The notes under the pieces: generated by a model | Database searches by the model: none | What the model was told of the DNA's origin: nothing | What the model saw: only the letters and a program-made list of their open reading frames with translations | Part shown: positions 38,541-53,600 of the stretch, in pieces | How positions within the stretch are numbered: position 1 is the first letter of the stretch | How the letters are laid out: every line of letters starts with the position of its first letter | Program-made: the position numbers and the translations under genes | Assembly (NCBI GenBank): GCA_949987705.1 | Contig: CATLJY010000899.1 | Coordinates: 27,519 to 91,518, forward strand | DNA from: Thereva unica | Lineage: Eukaryota > Arthropoda > Insecta > Diptera > Therevidae | Reading direction: 5' to 3' | DNA length: 64,000 bases

Positions 38541-40500
38541 TATAACTTAATTTCGACGAATAAAGTGAATTTAAGTTATTTTGGATGTATTTGAAGAATG
38601 TAACTTAATTTCGACGAATAAAATGAATTTAAGTTATTTTGGATGTATTTGATGAATATAACTTAATTTCGACGAATAAAGTGAATTTAAGTTATTTTGG
38701 ATGTATTTGATGAATATAACTTAATTTCGACGAATAAAGTGAATTTAAGTTATTTTGGATGTATTTGATGAATATAACTTAATTTCGACGAATAAAGTGA
38801 ATTTAAGTTATTTTGGATGTATTTGATGAATATAACTTAATTTCGACGAATAAAGTGAATTTAAGTTATTTCGGATGTATTTGAAGAATGTAACCTAATT
38901 TCGACGAATAGAGTGAATTAAAGTTATTTTGGATGTATTTGATGAATATAACTTAATTTCGATGAATAAAGTGAATTTAAGTTATTTTCGATGTATTTGA
39001 TGAATATAACTTAATTTCGACGAATAAAGTGAATTTAAGTTATTTTGGATGTATTTGATGAATATAACTTAATTTCGACGAATAAAGCGAATTTAAGTTA
39101 TTTTGGATGTATTTGAAGATATAACTTAATTTCGACGAATAAAGTGAATTCAAGTTATTTTGGATGTATTTGATGAATGTAACTTTATTTCGACGAATAA
39201 AGTGAATTTAAGTTATTTTGGATGTATTTGATGAATAAAACTTAATTTCGACGAATAAAGTGAATTTAAGTTATTTTGGATGTATTTGATGAATATAACT
39301 TAATTTCGACGAATAAAGTGAATTTAAGTTATTTTGGATGTATTTGATGAATATAACTTAATTTCGACGAATAAAGTGAATTTAAGTTATTTTGGATGTA
39401 TTTGAAGAATGTAACTTAATTTCGATGAATAAAGTGAATTTAAGTTATTTTGGATGTATTTGAAGAATGTAACTTAATTTCGACGAATAAAGTGAATTTA
39501 AGTTATTTTCGATGTATTTGATGAATATAACTTAATTTCGACGAATAAAGTGAATTTAAGTTATTTTGGATGTACTCGATGAATATAACTTAATTTCGAT
39601 GAATAAAGTGAATTTAAGTTATTTTGGATGCATTTGATGAATATAACTTAATTTCGACGAATAAAGTGAATTTAAGTTATTTTGGATGTATTTGATGAAT
39701 ATAACTTAATTTCGACGAATAAAGTGAATTTAAGTTATTTTGGATGTATTTGATGAATATAACTTAATTTCGACGAATAAAGTGAATTTAAGTTATTTTG
39801 GATGTATTTGATGAATGTAACTTAATTTCGATTAATAAAGTGAATTTAAGTTATTTTGGATGTACTCGATGAATATAACTTAATTTCGATGAATAAAGTG
39901 AATTTAAGTTATTTTGGATGTATTTGATGAATATAACTTAATTTCGATGAATAAAGTGAATTTAAGTTATTTTCGATGTATTTGATGAATATAACTTAAT
40001 TTCGACGAATAAAGTGAATTTAAGTTATTTTGGATGTATTTGATGAATATAACTTAATTTCGACGAATAAAGTGAATTTAAGTTATTTTGGATGTATTTG
40101 ATGAATATAACTTTATTTCGACGAATAAAGTGAATTTAAGTTATTTTGGATGTATTTGATGAATATAACTTAATTTCGACGAATAAAGTGAATTTAAGTT
40201 ATTTTGGATGTATTTGATAAATATAACTTAATTTCGACGAATAAAGTGAATTTAAGTTATTTTGGATGTATTTGATGAATATAACTTAATTTCGACGAAT
40301 AAAGTGAATTTAAGTTATTTTGGATGTATTTGATGAATATAACTTAATTTCGACGAATAAAGTGAATTTAAGTTATTTTGGATGTATTTGATGAATATAA
40401 CTTAATTTCGACGAATAAAGTGAATTTAAGTTATTTTGGATGTATTTGAAGAATGTAACTTAATTTCGATGAATAAAGTGAATTTAAGTTATTTTGGATG
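38541..40500 (+). repeat. Satellite segment with scattered variants
   Basis: Continuous 58-bp monomers with many single-copy changes (for example AATAGAGTG near 38,910, a 2-bp loss near 39,119, CTTTATTTCG at about 39,183). Variants such as ATGCATTTG at 39,628 and GAATAAAACTT near 39,233 are shared with the 12-16 kb region, so this looks like an older relative of that block. No gene is seen. Confidence 0.75.
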
Positions 40501-43500
40501 TACTCGATGAATATAACTTAATTTCGATGAATAAAGTGAATTTAAGTTATTTTGGATGTATTTGATGAATATAACTTAATTTCGATGAATAAAGTGAATT
40601 TAAGTTATTTTCGATGTATTTGATGAATATAACTTAATTTCGACGAATAAAGTGATTATTTTGGATGTATTTGATGAATATAACTTAATTTCGATGAATA
40701 AAGTGAATTTAAGTTATTTCGATGAATTTGATGAATATAACTTAATTTCGACGAATAAAGTGAATTTAAGTTATTTTGGATGTATTTGATGAATATAACT
40801 TAATTTCGGTGAATAAAGTGAATTTAAGTTATTTTCGATGTACTCGATGAATATAACTTAATTTCGATGAAAAAAGTGAATTTAAGTTATTTTGGATGTA
40901 TTTGATGAATGTAACTTAATTTCGATGAATAAAGTGAATTTAAGTTATTTTGGATGTATTTGATGAATTATAACTTAATTTCGACGAATAAAGTGAATTT
41001 AAGTTATTTTGGATGTATTTGATGAATATAACTTAATTTCGATGAATAAAGTGAATTTAAGTTATTTTCGATGTATTTGATGAATATAACTTAATTTCGA
41101 CGAATAAAGTGAATTTAAGTTATTTTGGATGTATTTGATGAATATAACTTAATTTCGACGAATAAAGTGAATTTAAGTTATTTTGGATGTATTTGATGAA
41201 TATAACTTAATTTCGACGAATAAAGTGAATTTAAGTTATTTTGGATGTATTTGATGAATATAACTTAATTTCGACGAATAAAGTGAATTTAAGTTATTTT
41301 GGATGTATTTGAAGAATGTAACTTAATTTCGACGAATAAAGTGAATTTAAGTTATTTTGGATGCATTTTATGAATATAACTTAATTTCGACGAATAAAGT
41401 GAATTTAAGTTATTTTGGATGTATTTGATGAATATAACTTAATTTCGACGAATAAAGTGAATTTAAGTTATTTTCGATGTATTTGATGAATATAACTTAA
41501 TTTCGATGAATAAAGTGAATTTAAGTTATTTTCGATGTATTTGATGAATATAACTTAATTTCGACGAATAAAGTGAATTTAAGTTATTTTGGATGTATTT
41601 GATGAATGTAACTTAATTTCGACGAATAAAGTGAATTTAAGTTATTTTGGATGTATTTGATGAATATAACTTAATTTCGACGAATAAAGTGAATTTAAGT
41701 TATTTTGGATGTATTTGAAGAATGTAACTTAATTTCGACGAATAAAGTGAATTTAAGTTATTTTGGATGTATTTGATGAATATAACTTAATTTCGACGAA
41801 TAAAGTGAATTTAAGTTATTTTGGATGTATTTGAAGAATGTAACTTAATTTCGACGAATAAAGTGAATTTAAGTTATTTTGGATGTATTTGATGAATATA
41901 ACTTAATTTCGACGAATAAAGTGAATTTAAGTTATTTTGGATGTATTTGAAGAATGTAACTTAATTTCGACGAATAAAGTGAATTTAAGTTATTTTGGAT
42001 GTATTTGATGAATATAACTTAATTTCGATGAATAAAGTGAATTTAAGTTATTTTCGATGTATTTGATGAATATAACTTAATTTCGACGAATAAAGTGAAT
42101 TTAAGTTATTTTGGATGTATTTGAAGAATGTAACTTAATTTCGACGAATAAAGTGAATTTAAGTTATTTTGGATGTATTTGATGAATATAACTTAATTTC
42201 GACGAATAAAGTGAATTTAAGTTATTTTGGATGTATTTGATGAATATAACTTAATTTCGATGAATAAAGTGAATTTAAGTTATTTTCGATGTATTTGATG
42301 AATATAACTTAATTTCGACGAATAAAGTGAATTTAAGTTATTTTGGATGTATTTGGTGAATATAACTTAATTTCGACGAATAAAGTGAATTTAAGTTATT
42401 TTGGATGTATTTGATGAATATAACTTAATTTCGACGAATAAAGTGAATTTAAGTTATTTTGGATGTATTTGAAGAATATAACTTAATTTCGACGAATAAA
42501 GTGAATTTAAGTTATTTTGGATGTATTTGAAGAATATAACTTAATTTCGACGAATAAAGTGAATTTAAGTTATTTTGGATGTATTTGAAGAATGTAACTT
42601 AATTTCGACGAATAAAGTGAATTTAAGTTATTTTGGATGTATTTGATGAATATAACTTAATTTCGACGAATAAAGTGAATTTAAGTTATTTTGGATGTAT
42701 TTGATGAATATAACTTAATTTCGACGAATAAAGTGCATTTAAGTTATTTTGGATGTATTTGAAGAATGTAACTTAATTTCGACGAATAAAGTGAATTTAA
42801 GTTATTTTGGATGTATTTGATGAATATAACTTAATTTCGACGAATAAAGTGAATTTAAGTTATTTTGGATGTATTTGAAGAATGTAACTTAATTTCGACG
42901 AATAAAGTGAATTTAAGTTATTTTGGATGTATTTGAAGAATGTAACTTAATTTCGACGAATAAAGTGAATTTAAGTTATTTTCGATGTATTTGATGAATA
43001 TAACTTAATTTCGACGAATAAAGTGAATTTAAGTTATTTTGGATGTATTTGAAGAATGTAACTTAATTTCGACGAATAAAGTGAATTTAAGTTATTTTGG
43101 ATGTATTTGAAGAATATAACTTAATTTCGACGAATGAAGTGAATTTAAGTTATTTTGGATGTATTTGATGAATATAACTTAATTTTGATGAATAAAGTTA
43201 ATTTAAGTTATTTTGGATGTATTTGATGAATATAACTTAATTTCGACGAATAAAGTGAATTTAAGTTATTTTGGATGTATTTGATGAATATAACTTAATT
43301 TCGACGAATAAAGTGAATTTAAGTTATTTTGGATGTATTTGAAGAATGTAACTTAATTTCGACGAATAAAGTGAATTTAAGTTATTTTGGATGTATTTGA
43401 AGAATGTAACTTAATTTCGACGAATAAAGTGAATTTAAGTTATTTTCGATGTATTTGATGAATGTAACTTAATTTCGACGAATAAAGTGAATTTAAGTTA

Positions 43501-46500
43501 TTTTGGATGTATTTGATGAATATAACTTAATTTCGACGAATAAAGTGAATTTAAGTTATTTTGGATGTATTTGATGAATATAACTTAATTTCGACGAATA
43601 AAGTGAATTTAAGTTATTTTGGATGTATTTGAAGAATGTAAATTAATTTCGATGAATAAAGTGAATTTAAGTTATTTTGGATGTACTCGATGAATATAAC
43701 TTAATTTCGATGAATAAAGTGAATTTAAGTTATTTTGGATGTATTTGATGAATATAACTTAATTTCGATGAATAAAGTGAATTTAAGTTATTTTCGATGT
43801 ATTTGATGAATATAACTTAATTTCGACGAATAAAGTGATTATTTTGGATGTATTTGATGAATATAACTTAATTTCGATGAATAAAGTGAATTTAAGTTAT
43901 TTTCGATGTATTTGATGAATATAACTTAATTTCGACGAATAAAGTGAATTTAAGTTATTTTGGATGTATTTGATGAATATAACTTAATTTCGGTGAATAA
44001 AGTGAATTTAAGTTATTTTCGATGTACTCGATGAATATAACTTAATTTCGATGAAAAAAGTGAATTTAAGTTATTTTGGATGTATTTGATGAATGTAACT
44101 TAATTTCGATGAATAAAGTGAATTTAAGTTATTTTGGATGTATTTGATGAATGTAACTTAATTTCGATGAATAAAGTGAATTTAAGTTATTTTGGATGTA
44201 TTTGATGAATGTAACTTAATTTCGATGAATAAAGTGAATTTAAGTTATTTTGGATGTACTCGATGAATATAACTTAATTTCGATGAATAAAGTGAATTTA
44301 AGTTATTTTGGATGTATTTGATGAATATAACTTAATTTCGATGAATAAAGTGAATTTAAGTTATTTTCGATGTATTTGATGAATATAACTTAATTTCGAC
44401 GAATAAAGTGAATTTAAGTTATTTTGGATGTATTTGATGAATATAACTTAATTTCGATGAATAAAGTGAATTTAAGTTATTTTGGATGTATTTGATGAAT
44501 ATAACTTAATTTCGACGAATAAAGTGAATTTAAGTTATTTTAGATGTATTTGTTGAATATAACTTAATTTCGACGAATAAAGTGAATTTAAGTTATTTCG
44601 GATGTATTTGATGAATGTAACTTAATTTCGACGAATAAAGTGAATTTAAGTTATTTTGGATGTATTTGATGAATATAACTTAATTTCGACGAATAAAGTG
44701 AATTTAAGTTATTTTGGATGTATTTGAAGAATGTAACTTAATTTCGACGAATAAAGTGAATTTAAGTTATTTTGGATGTATTTGATGAATATAACTTAAT
44801 TTCGATGAATAAAGTGAATTTAAGTTATTTTCGATGTATTTGATGAACATAACTTAATTTCGACGAATAAAGTGAATTTAAGTTATTTTGGATGTATTTG
44901 ATGAATATAACTTAATTTCGACGAATAAAGTGAATTTAAGTTATTTTGGATGTATTTGAAGAATGTAACTTAATTTCGACGAATAAAGTGAATTTAAGTT
45001 ATTTTGGATGTATTTGAAGAATGTAACTTAATTTCGACGAATAAAGTGAATTTAAGTTATTTTCGATGTATTTGATGAATATAACTTAATTTCGACGAAT
45101 AAAGTGAATTTAAGTTATTTTGGATGTACTCGATGAATATAACTTAATTTCGATGAATAAAGTGAATTTAAGTTATTTTGGATGTATTTGATGAATATAA
45201 CTTAATTTCGACGAATAAAGTGAATTTAAGTTATTTTGGATGTATTTGATGAATATAACTTAATTTCGACGAATAAAGTGAATTTAAGTTATTTTGGATG
45301 TATTTGATGAATATAACTTAATTTCGACGAATAAAGTGAATTTAAGTTATTTTGGATGTATTTGATGAATGTAACTTAATTTCGATGAATAAAGTGAATT
45401 TAAGTTATTTTGGATATACTCGATGAATATAACTTAATTTCGATGAATAAAGTGAATTTAAGTTATTTTGGATGTATTTGAAGAATATAACTTAATTTCG
45501 ATGAATAAAGTGAATTTAAGTTATTTTCGATGTATTTGATGAATATAACTTAATTTCGACGAATAAAGTGAATTTAAGTTATTTTGGATGTATTTGATGA
45601 ATATAACTTAATTTCGACGAATAAAGTGAATTTAAGTTATTTTGGATGTATTTGATGAATATAACTTAATTTCGATGAATAAAGTGAATTTAAGTTATTT
45701 TGGATGTATTTGATAAATATAACTTAATTTCGACGAATAAAGTGAATTTAAGTTATTTTGGATGTATTTGATGAATATAACTTAATTTCGACGAATAAAG
45801 TGAATTTAAGTTATTTTGGATGTATTTGATGAATGTAACTTAATTTCGATGAATAAAGTGAATTTAAGTTATTTTGGATGTACTCGATGAATATAACTTA
45901 ATTTCGATGAATAAAGTGAATTTAAGTTATTTTGGATGTATTTGAAGAATATAACTTAATTTCGATGAATAAAGTGAATTTAAGTTATTTTCGATGTATT
46001 TGATGAATATAACTTAATTTCGACGAATAAAGTGAATTTAAGTTATTTTGGATGTATTTGATGAATATAACTTAATTTCGACGAATAAAGTGAATTTAAG
46101 TTATTTTGGATGTATTTGATGAATATAACTTAATTTCGATGAATAAAGTGAATTTAAGTTATTTTGGATGTATTTGATAAATATAACTTAATTTCGACGA
46201 ATAAAGTGAATTTAAGTTATTTTGGATGTATTTGATGAATATAACTTAATTCGACGAATAAAGTGAATTTAAGTTATTTTGGATGTATTTGATGAATATA
46301 ACTTAATTTCGACGAATAAAGTGAATTTAAGTTATTTTGGATGTATTTGATGAATATAACTTAATTTCGACAATAAAGTGAATTTAAGTTATTTTGGATG
46401 TATTTGAAGAATGTAACTTAATTTCGATGAATAAAGTGAATTTAAGTTATTTTGGATGTACTCGATGAATATAACTTAATTTCGATGAATAAAGTGAATT

Positions 46501-46700
46501 TAAGTTATTTTGGATGTATTTGATGAATATAACTTAATTTCGATGAATAAAGTGAATTTAAGTTATTTTCGATGTATTTGATGAATATAACTTAATTTCG
46601 ACGAATAAAGTGATTATTTTGGATGTATTTGATGAATATAACTTAATTTCGATGAATAAAGTGAATTTAAGTTATTTTCGATGTATTTGATGAATATAAC
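40500..46700 (+). repeat. Higher-order repeat with the GGTG / TACTCG / GAAAAAAG cassette
   Basis: A 7-bp deleted monomer (GTGATTATTTTGG) at 40,651, 43,834 and 46,609 is each time followed within about 250 bp by a TTTCGGTGAA monomer, a TTTTCGATGTACTCGATG monomer and GATGAAAAAAG (40,866; 44,050; 46,825). Spacings are about 3,183 and 2,775 bp, so the copies differ by block gains and losses. The same three-monomer cassette occurs at 2.3, 4.4, 6.9 and 9.0 kb in the left block. Confidence 0.8.
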
Positions 46701-47168
46701 TTAATTTCGACGAATAAAGTGAATTTAAGTTATTTTGGATGTATTTGATGAATATAACTTAATTTCGGTGAATAAAGTGAATTTAAGTTATTTTCGATGT
46801 ACTCGATGAATATAACTTAATTTCGATGAAAAAAGTGAATTTAAGTTATTTTGGATGTATTTGATGAATATAACTTAATTTCGACGAATAAAGTGAATTT
46901 AAGTTATTTTGGATGTATTTGATGAATATAACTTAATTTCGACGAATAAAGTGAATTTAAGTTATTTAGGATGTATTTGATGAATATAACTTAATTTCGA
47001 CGAATAAAGTGAATTTAAGTTATTTTGGATGTATTTGAAGAATGTAACTTAATTTCGACGAATAAAGTGAATTTAAGTTATTTTGGATGTATTTGATGAA
47101 TGTAACTTAATTTCGACGAATAAAGTGAATTTAAGTTATTTTGGATGTATTTGATGAATATAACTTAA

Positions 47169-47197
47169 TTTGGATGCATTTTATGAATATAACTTAA
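47169..47197 (+). repeat. Solitary 29-bp half-unit
   Basis: Here one second-half unit (starts TTTGGATGCATTTTATG, ends AACTTAA) follows another second half without the first half between them: exactly 29 bp are missing. Comparison with the related block confirms it: markers 40,651 and 46,609 are 5,958 apart, while 42,351 and 48,164 (ATTTGGTGAA) are 5,813 apart; the difference of 145 bp is two monomers plus 29. Confidence 0.85.
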
Positions 47198-47699
47198 TTT
47201 CGACGAATATAGTGAATTTAAGTTATTTTGGATGTATTTGATGAATATAACTTAATTTCGACGAATAAAGTGAATTTAAGTTATTTTCGATGTATTTGAT
47301 GAATATAACTTAATTTCGATGAATAAAGTGAATTTAAGTTATTTTCGATGTATTTGATGAATATAACTTAATTTCGACGAATAAAGTGAATTTAAGTTAT
47401 TTTGGATGTATTTGATGAATGTAACTTAATTTCGACGAATAAAGTGAATTTAAGTTATTTTGGATGTATTTGATGAATATAACTTAATTTCGACGAATAA
47501 AGTGAATTTAAGTTATTTTGGATGTATTTGAAGAATGTAACTTAATTTCGACGAATAAAGTGAATTTAAGTTATTTTGGATGTATTTGATGAATATAACT
47601 TAATTTCGACGAATAAAGTGAATTTAAGTTATTTTGGATGTATTTGAAGAATGTAACTTAATTTCGACGAATAAAGTGAATTTAAGTTATTTTGGATGT

Positions 47700-50600
47700 A
47701 TTTGATGAATATAACTTAATTTCGACGAATAAAGTGAATTTAAGTTATTTTGGATGTATTTGAAGAATGTAACTTAATTTCAACGAATAAAGTGAATTTA
47801 AGTTATTTTGGATGTATTTGATGAATATAACTTAATTTCGATGAATAAAGTGAATTTAAGTTATTTTCGATGTATTTGATGAATATAACTTAATTTCGAC
47901 GAATAAAGTGAATTTAAGTTATTTTGGATGTATTTGAAGAATGTAACTTAATTTCGACGAATAAAGTGAATTTAAGTTATTTTGGATGTATTTGATGAAT
48001 ATAACTTAATTTCGACGAATAAAGTGAATTTAAGTTATTTTGGATGTATTTGATGAATATAACTTAATTTCGATGAATAAAGTGAATTTAAGTTATTTTC
48101 GATGTATTTGATGAATATAACTTAATTTCGACGAATAAAGTGAATTTAAGTTATTTTGGATGTATTTGGTGAATATAACTTAATTTCGACGAATAAAGTG
48201 AATTTAAGTTATTTTGGATGTATTTGATGAATATAACTTAATTTCGACGAATAAAGTGAATTTAAGTTATTTTGGATGTATTTGAAGAATATAACTTAAT
48301 TTCGACGAATAAAGTGAATTTAAGTTATTTTGGATGTATTTGAAGAATATAACTTAATTTCGACGAATAAAGTGAATTTAAGTTATTTTGGATGTATTTG
48401 AAGAATGTAACTTAATTTCGACGAATAAAGTGAATTTAAGTTATTTTGGATGTATTTGATGAATATAACTTAATTTCGACGAATAAAGTGAATTTAAGTT
48501 ATTTTGGATGTATTTGATGAATATAACTTAATTTCGACGAATAAAGTGCATTTAAGTTATTTTGGATGTATTTGAAGAATGTAACTTAATTTCGACGAAT
48601 AAAGAGAATTTAAGTTATTTTGGATGTATTTGATGAATATAACTTAATTTCGACGAATAAAGTGAATTTAAGTTATTTTGGATGTATTTGAAGAATGTAA
48701 CTTAATTTCGACGAATAAAGTGAATTTAAGTTATTTTGGATGTATTTGAAGAATGTAACTTAATTTCGACGAATAAAGTGAATTTAAGTAATTTTCGATG
48801 TATTTGATGAATATAACTTAATTTCGACGAATAAAGTGAATTTAAGTTATTTTGGATGTATTTGAAGAATGTAACTTAATTTCGACGAATAAAGTGAATT
48901 TAAGTTATTTTGGATGTATTTGAAGAATATAACTTAATTTCGACGAATAAAGTGAATTTAAGTTATTTTGGATGTATTTGATGAATATAACTTAATTTTG
49001 ATGAATAAAGTGAATTTAAGTTATTTTGGATGTATTTGATGAATATAACTTAATTTCGACGAATAAAGTGAATTTAAGTTATTTTGGATGTATTTGATGA
49101 ATATAACTTAATTTCGACGAATAAAGTGAATTTAAGTTATTTTGGATGTATTTGAAGAATGTAACTTAATTTCGACGAATAAAGTGAATTTAAGTTATTT
49201 TGGATGTATTTGAAGAATGTAACTTAATTTCGACGAATAAAGTGAATTTAAGTTATTTTCGATGTATTTGATGAATGTAACTTAATTTCGACGAATAAAG
49301 TGAATTTAAGTTATTTTGGATGTATTTGATGAATATAACTTAATTTCGACGAATAAAGTGAATTTAAGTTTTTTTGGATGTATTTGATGAATATAACTTA
49401 ATTTCGACGAATAAAGTGAATTTAAGTTATTTTGGATGTATTTGATGAATATAACTTAATTTCGACGAATAAAGTGAATTTAAGTTATTTTGGATGTATT
49501 TGAAGAATGTAACTTAATTTCGACGAATAAAGTGAATTTAAGTTATTTTGGATGTATTTGATGAATATAACTTAATTTCGACGAATAAAGTGAATTTAAG
49601 TTATTTTGGATGTATTTGATGAATATAACTTAATTTTGACGAATAAAGTGAATTTAAGTTATTTTGGATGTATTTGAAGAATGTAACTTAATTTCGATGA
49701 ATAAAGTGAATTTAAGTTATTTTGGATGTATTTGAAGAATGTAACTTAATTTCGACGAATAAAGTGAATTTAAGTTATTTTGGATGTATTTGATGAATAT
49801 AACTTAATTTCGACGAATAAAGTGAATTTAAGTTATTTTGGATGTATTTGAAGAATGTAACTTAATTTCGACGAATAAAGTGAATTTAAGTTATTTTGGA
49901 TGTATTTGATGAATATAACTTAATTTCGACGAATAAAGTGAATTTAAGTTATTTTCGATGTATTTGAAGAATGTAACTTAATTTCGACGAATAAAGTGAA
50001 TTTAAGTTATTTTGGATGTATTTGATGAATATAACTTAATTTCGATGAATAAAGTGAATTTAAGTTATTTTCGATGTATTTGAAGAATGTAACTTAATTT
50101 CGACGAATAAAGGAATTTAAGTTATTTTGGATGTATTTGATGAATATAACTTAATTTCGACGAATAAAGTGAATTTAAGTTATTTTGGATGTATTTCAAG
50201 AATGTAACTTAATTTCGATGAATTAAGTGAATTTAAGTTATTTTGGATGTATTTGAAGAATGTAACTTAATTTCGACGAATAAAGTGAATTTAAGTTATT
50301 TTGGATGTATTTGAAGAATGTAACTTAATTTCGACGAATAAAGTGAATTTAAGTTATTTTGGATGTATTTGAAGAATGTAACTTAATTTCGATGAATAAA
50401 GTGAATTTAAGTTATTTTGGATGTATTTGATGAATATAACTTAATTTCGATGAATAAAGTGAATATAATTATTTTCGATGTATTTGAAGAATGTAACTTA
50501 ATTTCGACGAATAAAGTGAATTTAAGTTATTTTGGATGTTTTTGATGAATATAACTTAATTTCGACGAATAAAGTGAATTTAAGTTATTTTGGATGTATT

Positions 50601-53600
50601 TGATGAATATAACTTAATTTCGACGAATAAAGTGAATTTAAGTTATTTTGGATGTATTTGAAGAATGTAACTTAATTTCAACGAATAAAGTGAATTTAAG
50701 TTATTTTGGATGTATTTGATGAATATAACTTAATTTCGATGAATAAAGTGAATTTAAGTTATTTTCGATGTATTTGATGAATATAACTTAATTTCGACGA
50801 ATAAAGTGAATTTAAGTTATTTTGGATGTATTTGAAGAATGTAACTTAATTTCGACGAATAAAGTGAATTTAAGTTATTTTGGATGTATTTGATGAATAT
50901 AACTTAATTTCGACGAATAAAGTGAATTTAAGTTATTTTGGATGTATTTGATGAATATAACTTAATTTCGATGAATAAAGTGAATTTAAGTTATTTTCGA
51001 TGTATTTGATGAATATAACTTAATTTCGACGAATAAAGTGAATTTAAGTTATTTTGGATGTATTTGGTGAATATAACTTAATTTCGACGAATAAAGTGAA
51101 TTTAAGTTATTTTGGATGTATTTGATGAATATAACTTAATTTCGACGAATAAAGTGAATTTAAGTTATTTTGGATGTATTTGAAGAATATAACTTAATTT
51201 CGACGAATAAAGTGAATTTAAGTTATTTTGGATGTATTTGAAGAATATAACTTAATTTCGACGAATAAAGTGAATTTAAGTTATTTTGGATGTATTTGAA
51301 GAATGTAACTTAATTTCGACGAATAAAGTGAATTTAAGTTATTTTGGATGTATTTGATGAATATAACTTAATTTCGACGAATAAAGTGAATTTAAGTTAT
51401 TTTGGATGTATTTGATGAATATAACTTAATTTCGACGAATAAAGTGCATTTAAGTTATTTTGGATGTATTTGAAGAATGTAACTTAATTTCGACGAATAA
51501 AGAGAATTTAAGTTATTTTGGATGTATTTGATGAATATAACTTAATTTCGACGAATAAAGTGAATTTAAGTTATTTTGGATGTATTTGAAGAATGTAACT
51601 TAATTTCGACGAATAAAGTGAATTTAAGTTATTTTGGATGTATTTGAAGAATGTAACTTAATTTCGACGAATAAAGTGAATTTAAGTAATTTTCGATGTA
51701 TTTGATGAATATAACTTAATTTCGACGAATAAAGTGAATTTAAGTTATTTTGGATGTATTTGAAGAATGTAACTTAATTTCGACGAATAAAGTGAATTTA
51801 AGTTATTTTGGATGTATTTGAAGAATATAACTTAATTTCGACGAATAAAGTGAATTTAAGTTATTTTGGATGTATTTGATGAATATAACTTAATTTTGAT
51901 GAATAAAGTGAATTTAAGTTATTTTGGATGTATTTGATGAATATAACTTAATTTCGACGAATAAAGTGAATTTAAGTTATTTTGGATGTATTTGATGAAT
52001 ATAACTTAATTTCGACGAATAAAGTGAATTTAAGTTATTTTGGATGTATTTGAAGAATGTAACTTAATTTCGACGAATAAAGTGAATTTAAGTTATTTTG
52101 GATGTATTTGAAGAATGTAACTTAATTTCGACGAATAAAGTGAATTTAAGTTATTTTCGATGTATTTGATGAATGTAACTTAATTTCGACGAATAAAGTG
52201 AATTTAAGTTATTTTGGATGTATTTGATGAATATAACTTAATTTCGACGAATAAAGTGAATTTAAGTTTTTTTGGATGTATTTGATGAATATAACTTAAT
52301 TTCGACGAATAAAGTGAATTTAAGTTATTTTGGATGTATTTGATGAATATAACTTAATTTCGACGAATAAAGTGAATTTAAGTTATTTTGGATGTATTTG
52401 AAGAATGTAACTTAATTTCGACGAATAAAGTGAATTTAAGTTATTTTGGATGTATTTGATGAATATAACTTAATTTCGACGAATAAAGTGAATTTAAGTT
52501 ATTTTGGATGTATTTGATGAATATAACTTAATTTTGACGAATAAAGTGAATTTAAGTTATTTTGGATGTATTTGAAGAATGTAACTTAATTTCGATGAAT
52601 AAAGTGAATTTAAGTTATTTTGGATGTATTTGAAGAATGTAACTTAATTTCGACGAATAAAGTGAATTTAAGTTATTTTGGATGTATTTGATGAATATAA
52701 CTTAATTTCGACGAATAAAGTGAATTTAAGTTATTTTGGATGTATTTGAAGAATGTAACTTAATTTCGACGAATAAAGTGAATTTAAGTTATTTTGGATG
52801 TATTTGATGAATATAACTTAATTTCGACGAATAAAGTGAATTTAAGTTATTTTCGATGTATTTGAAGAATGTAACTTAATTTCGACGAATAAAGTGAATT
52901 TAAGTTATTTTGGATGTATTTGATGAATATAACTTAATTTCGATGAATAAAGTGAATTTAAGTTATTTTCGATGTATTTGAAGAATGTAACTTAATTTCG
53001 ACGAATAAAGGAATTTAAGTTATTTTGGATGTATTTGATGAATATAACTTAATTTCGACGAATAAAGTGAATTTAAGTTATTTTGGATGTATTTCAAGAA
53101 TGTAACTTAATTTCGATGAATTAAGTGAATTTAAGTTATTTTGGATGTATTTGAAGAATGTAACTTAATTTCGACGAATAAAGTGAATTTAAGTTATTTT
53201 GGATGTATTTGAAGAATGTAACTTAATTTCGACGAATAAAGTGAATTTAAGTTATTTTGGATGTATTTGAAGAATGTAACTTAATTTCGATGAATAAAGT
53301 GAATTTAAGTTATTTTGGATGTATTTGATGAATATAACTTAATTTCGATGAATAAAGTGAATATAAGTTATTTTCGATGTATTTGAAGAATGTAACTTAA
53401 TTTCGACGAATAAAGTGAATTTAAGTTATTTTGGATGTTTTTGATGAATATAACTTAATTTCGACGAATAAAGTGAATTTAAGTTATTTTGGATGTATTT
53501 GAAGAATGTAACTTAATTGCGACGAATAAAGTGAATTTAAGTTATTTTGGATGTATTTGATGAATATAACTTAATTTCGACGAATAAAGTGAATTTAAGT

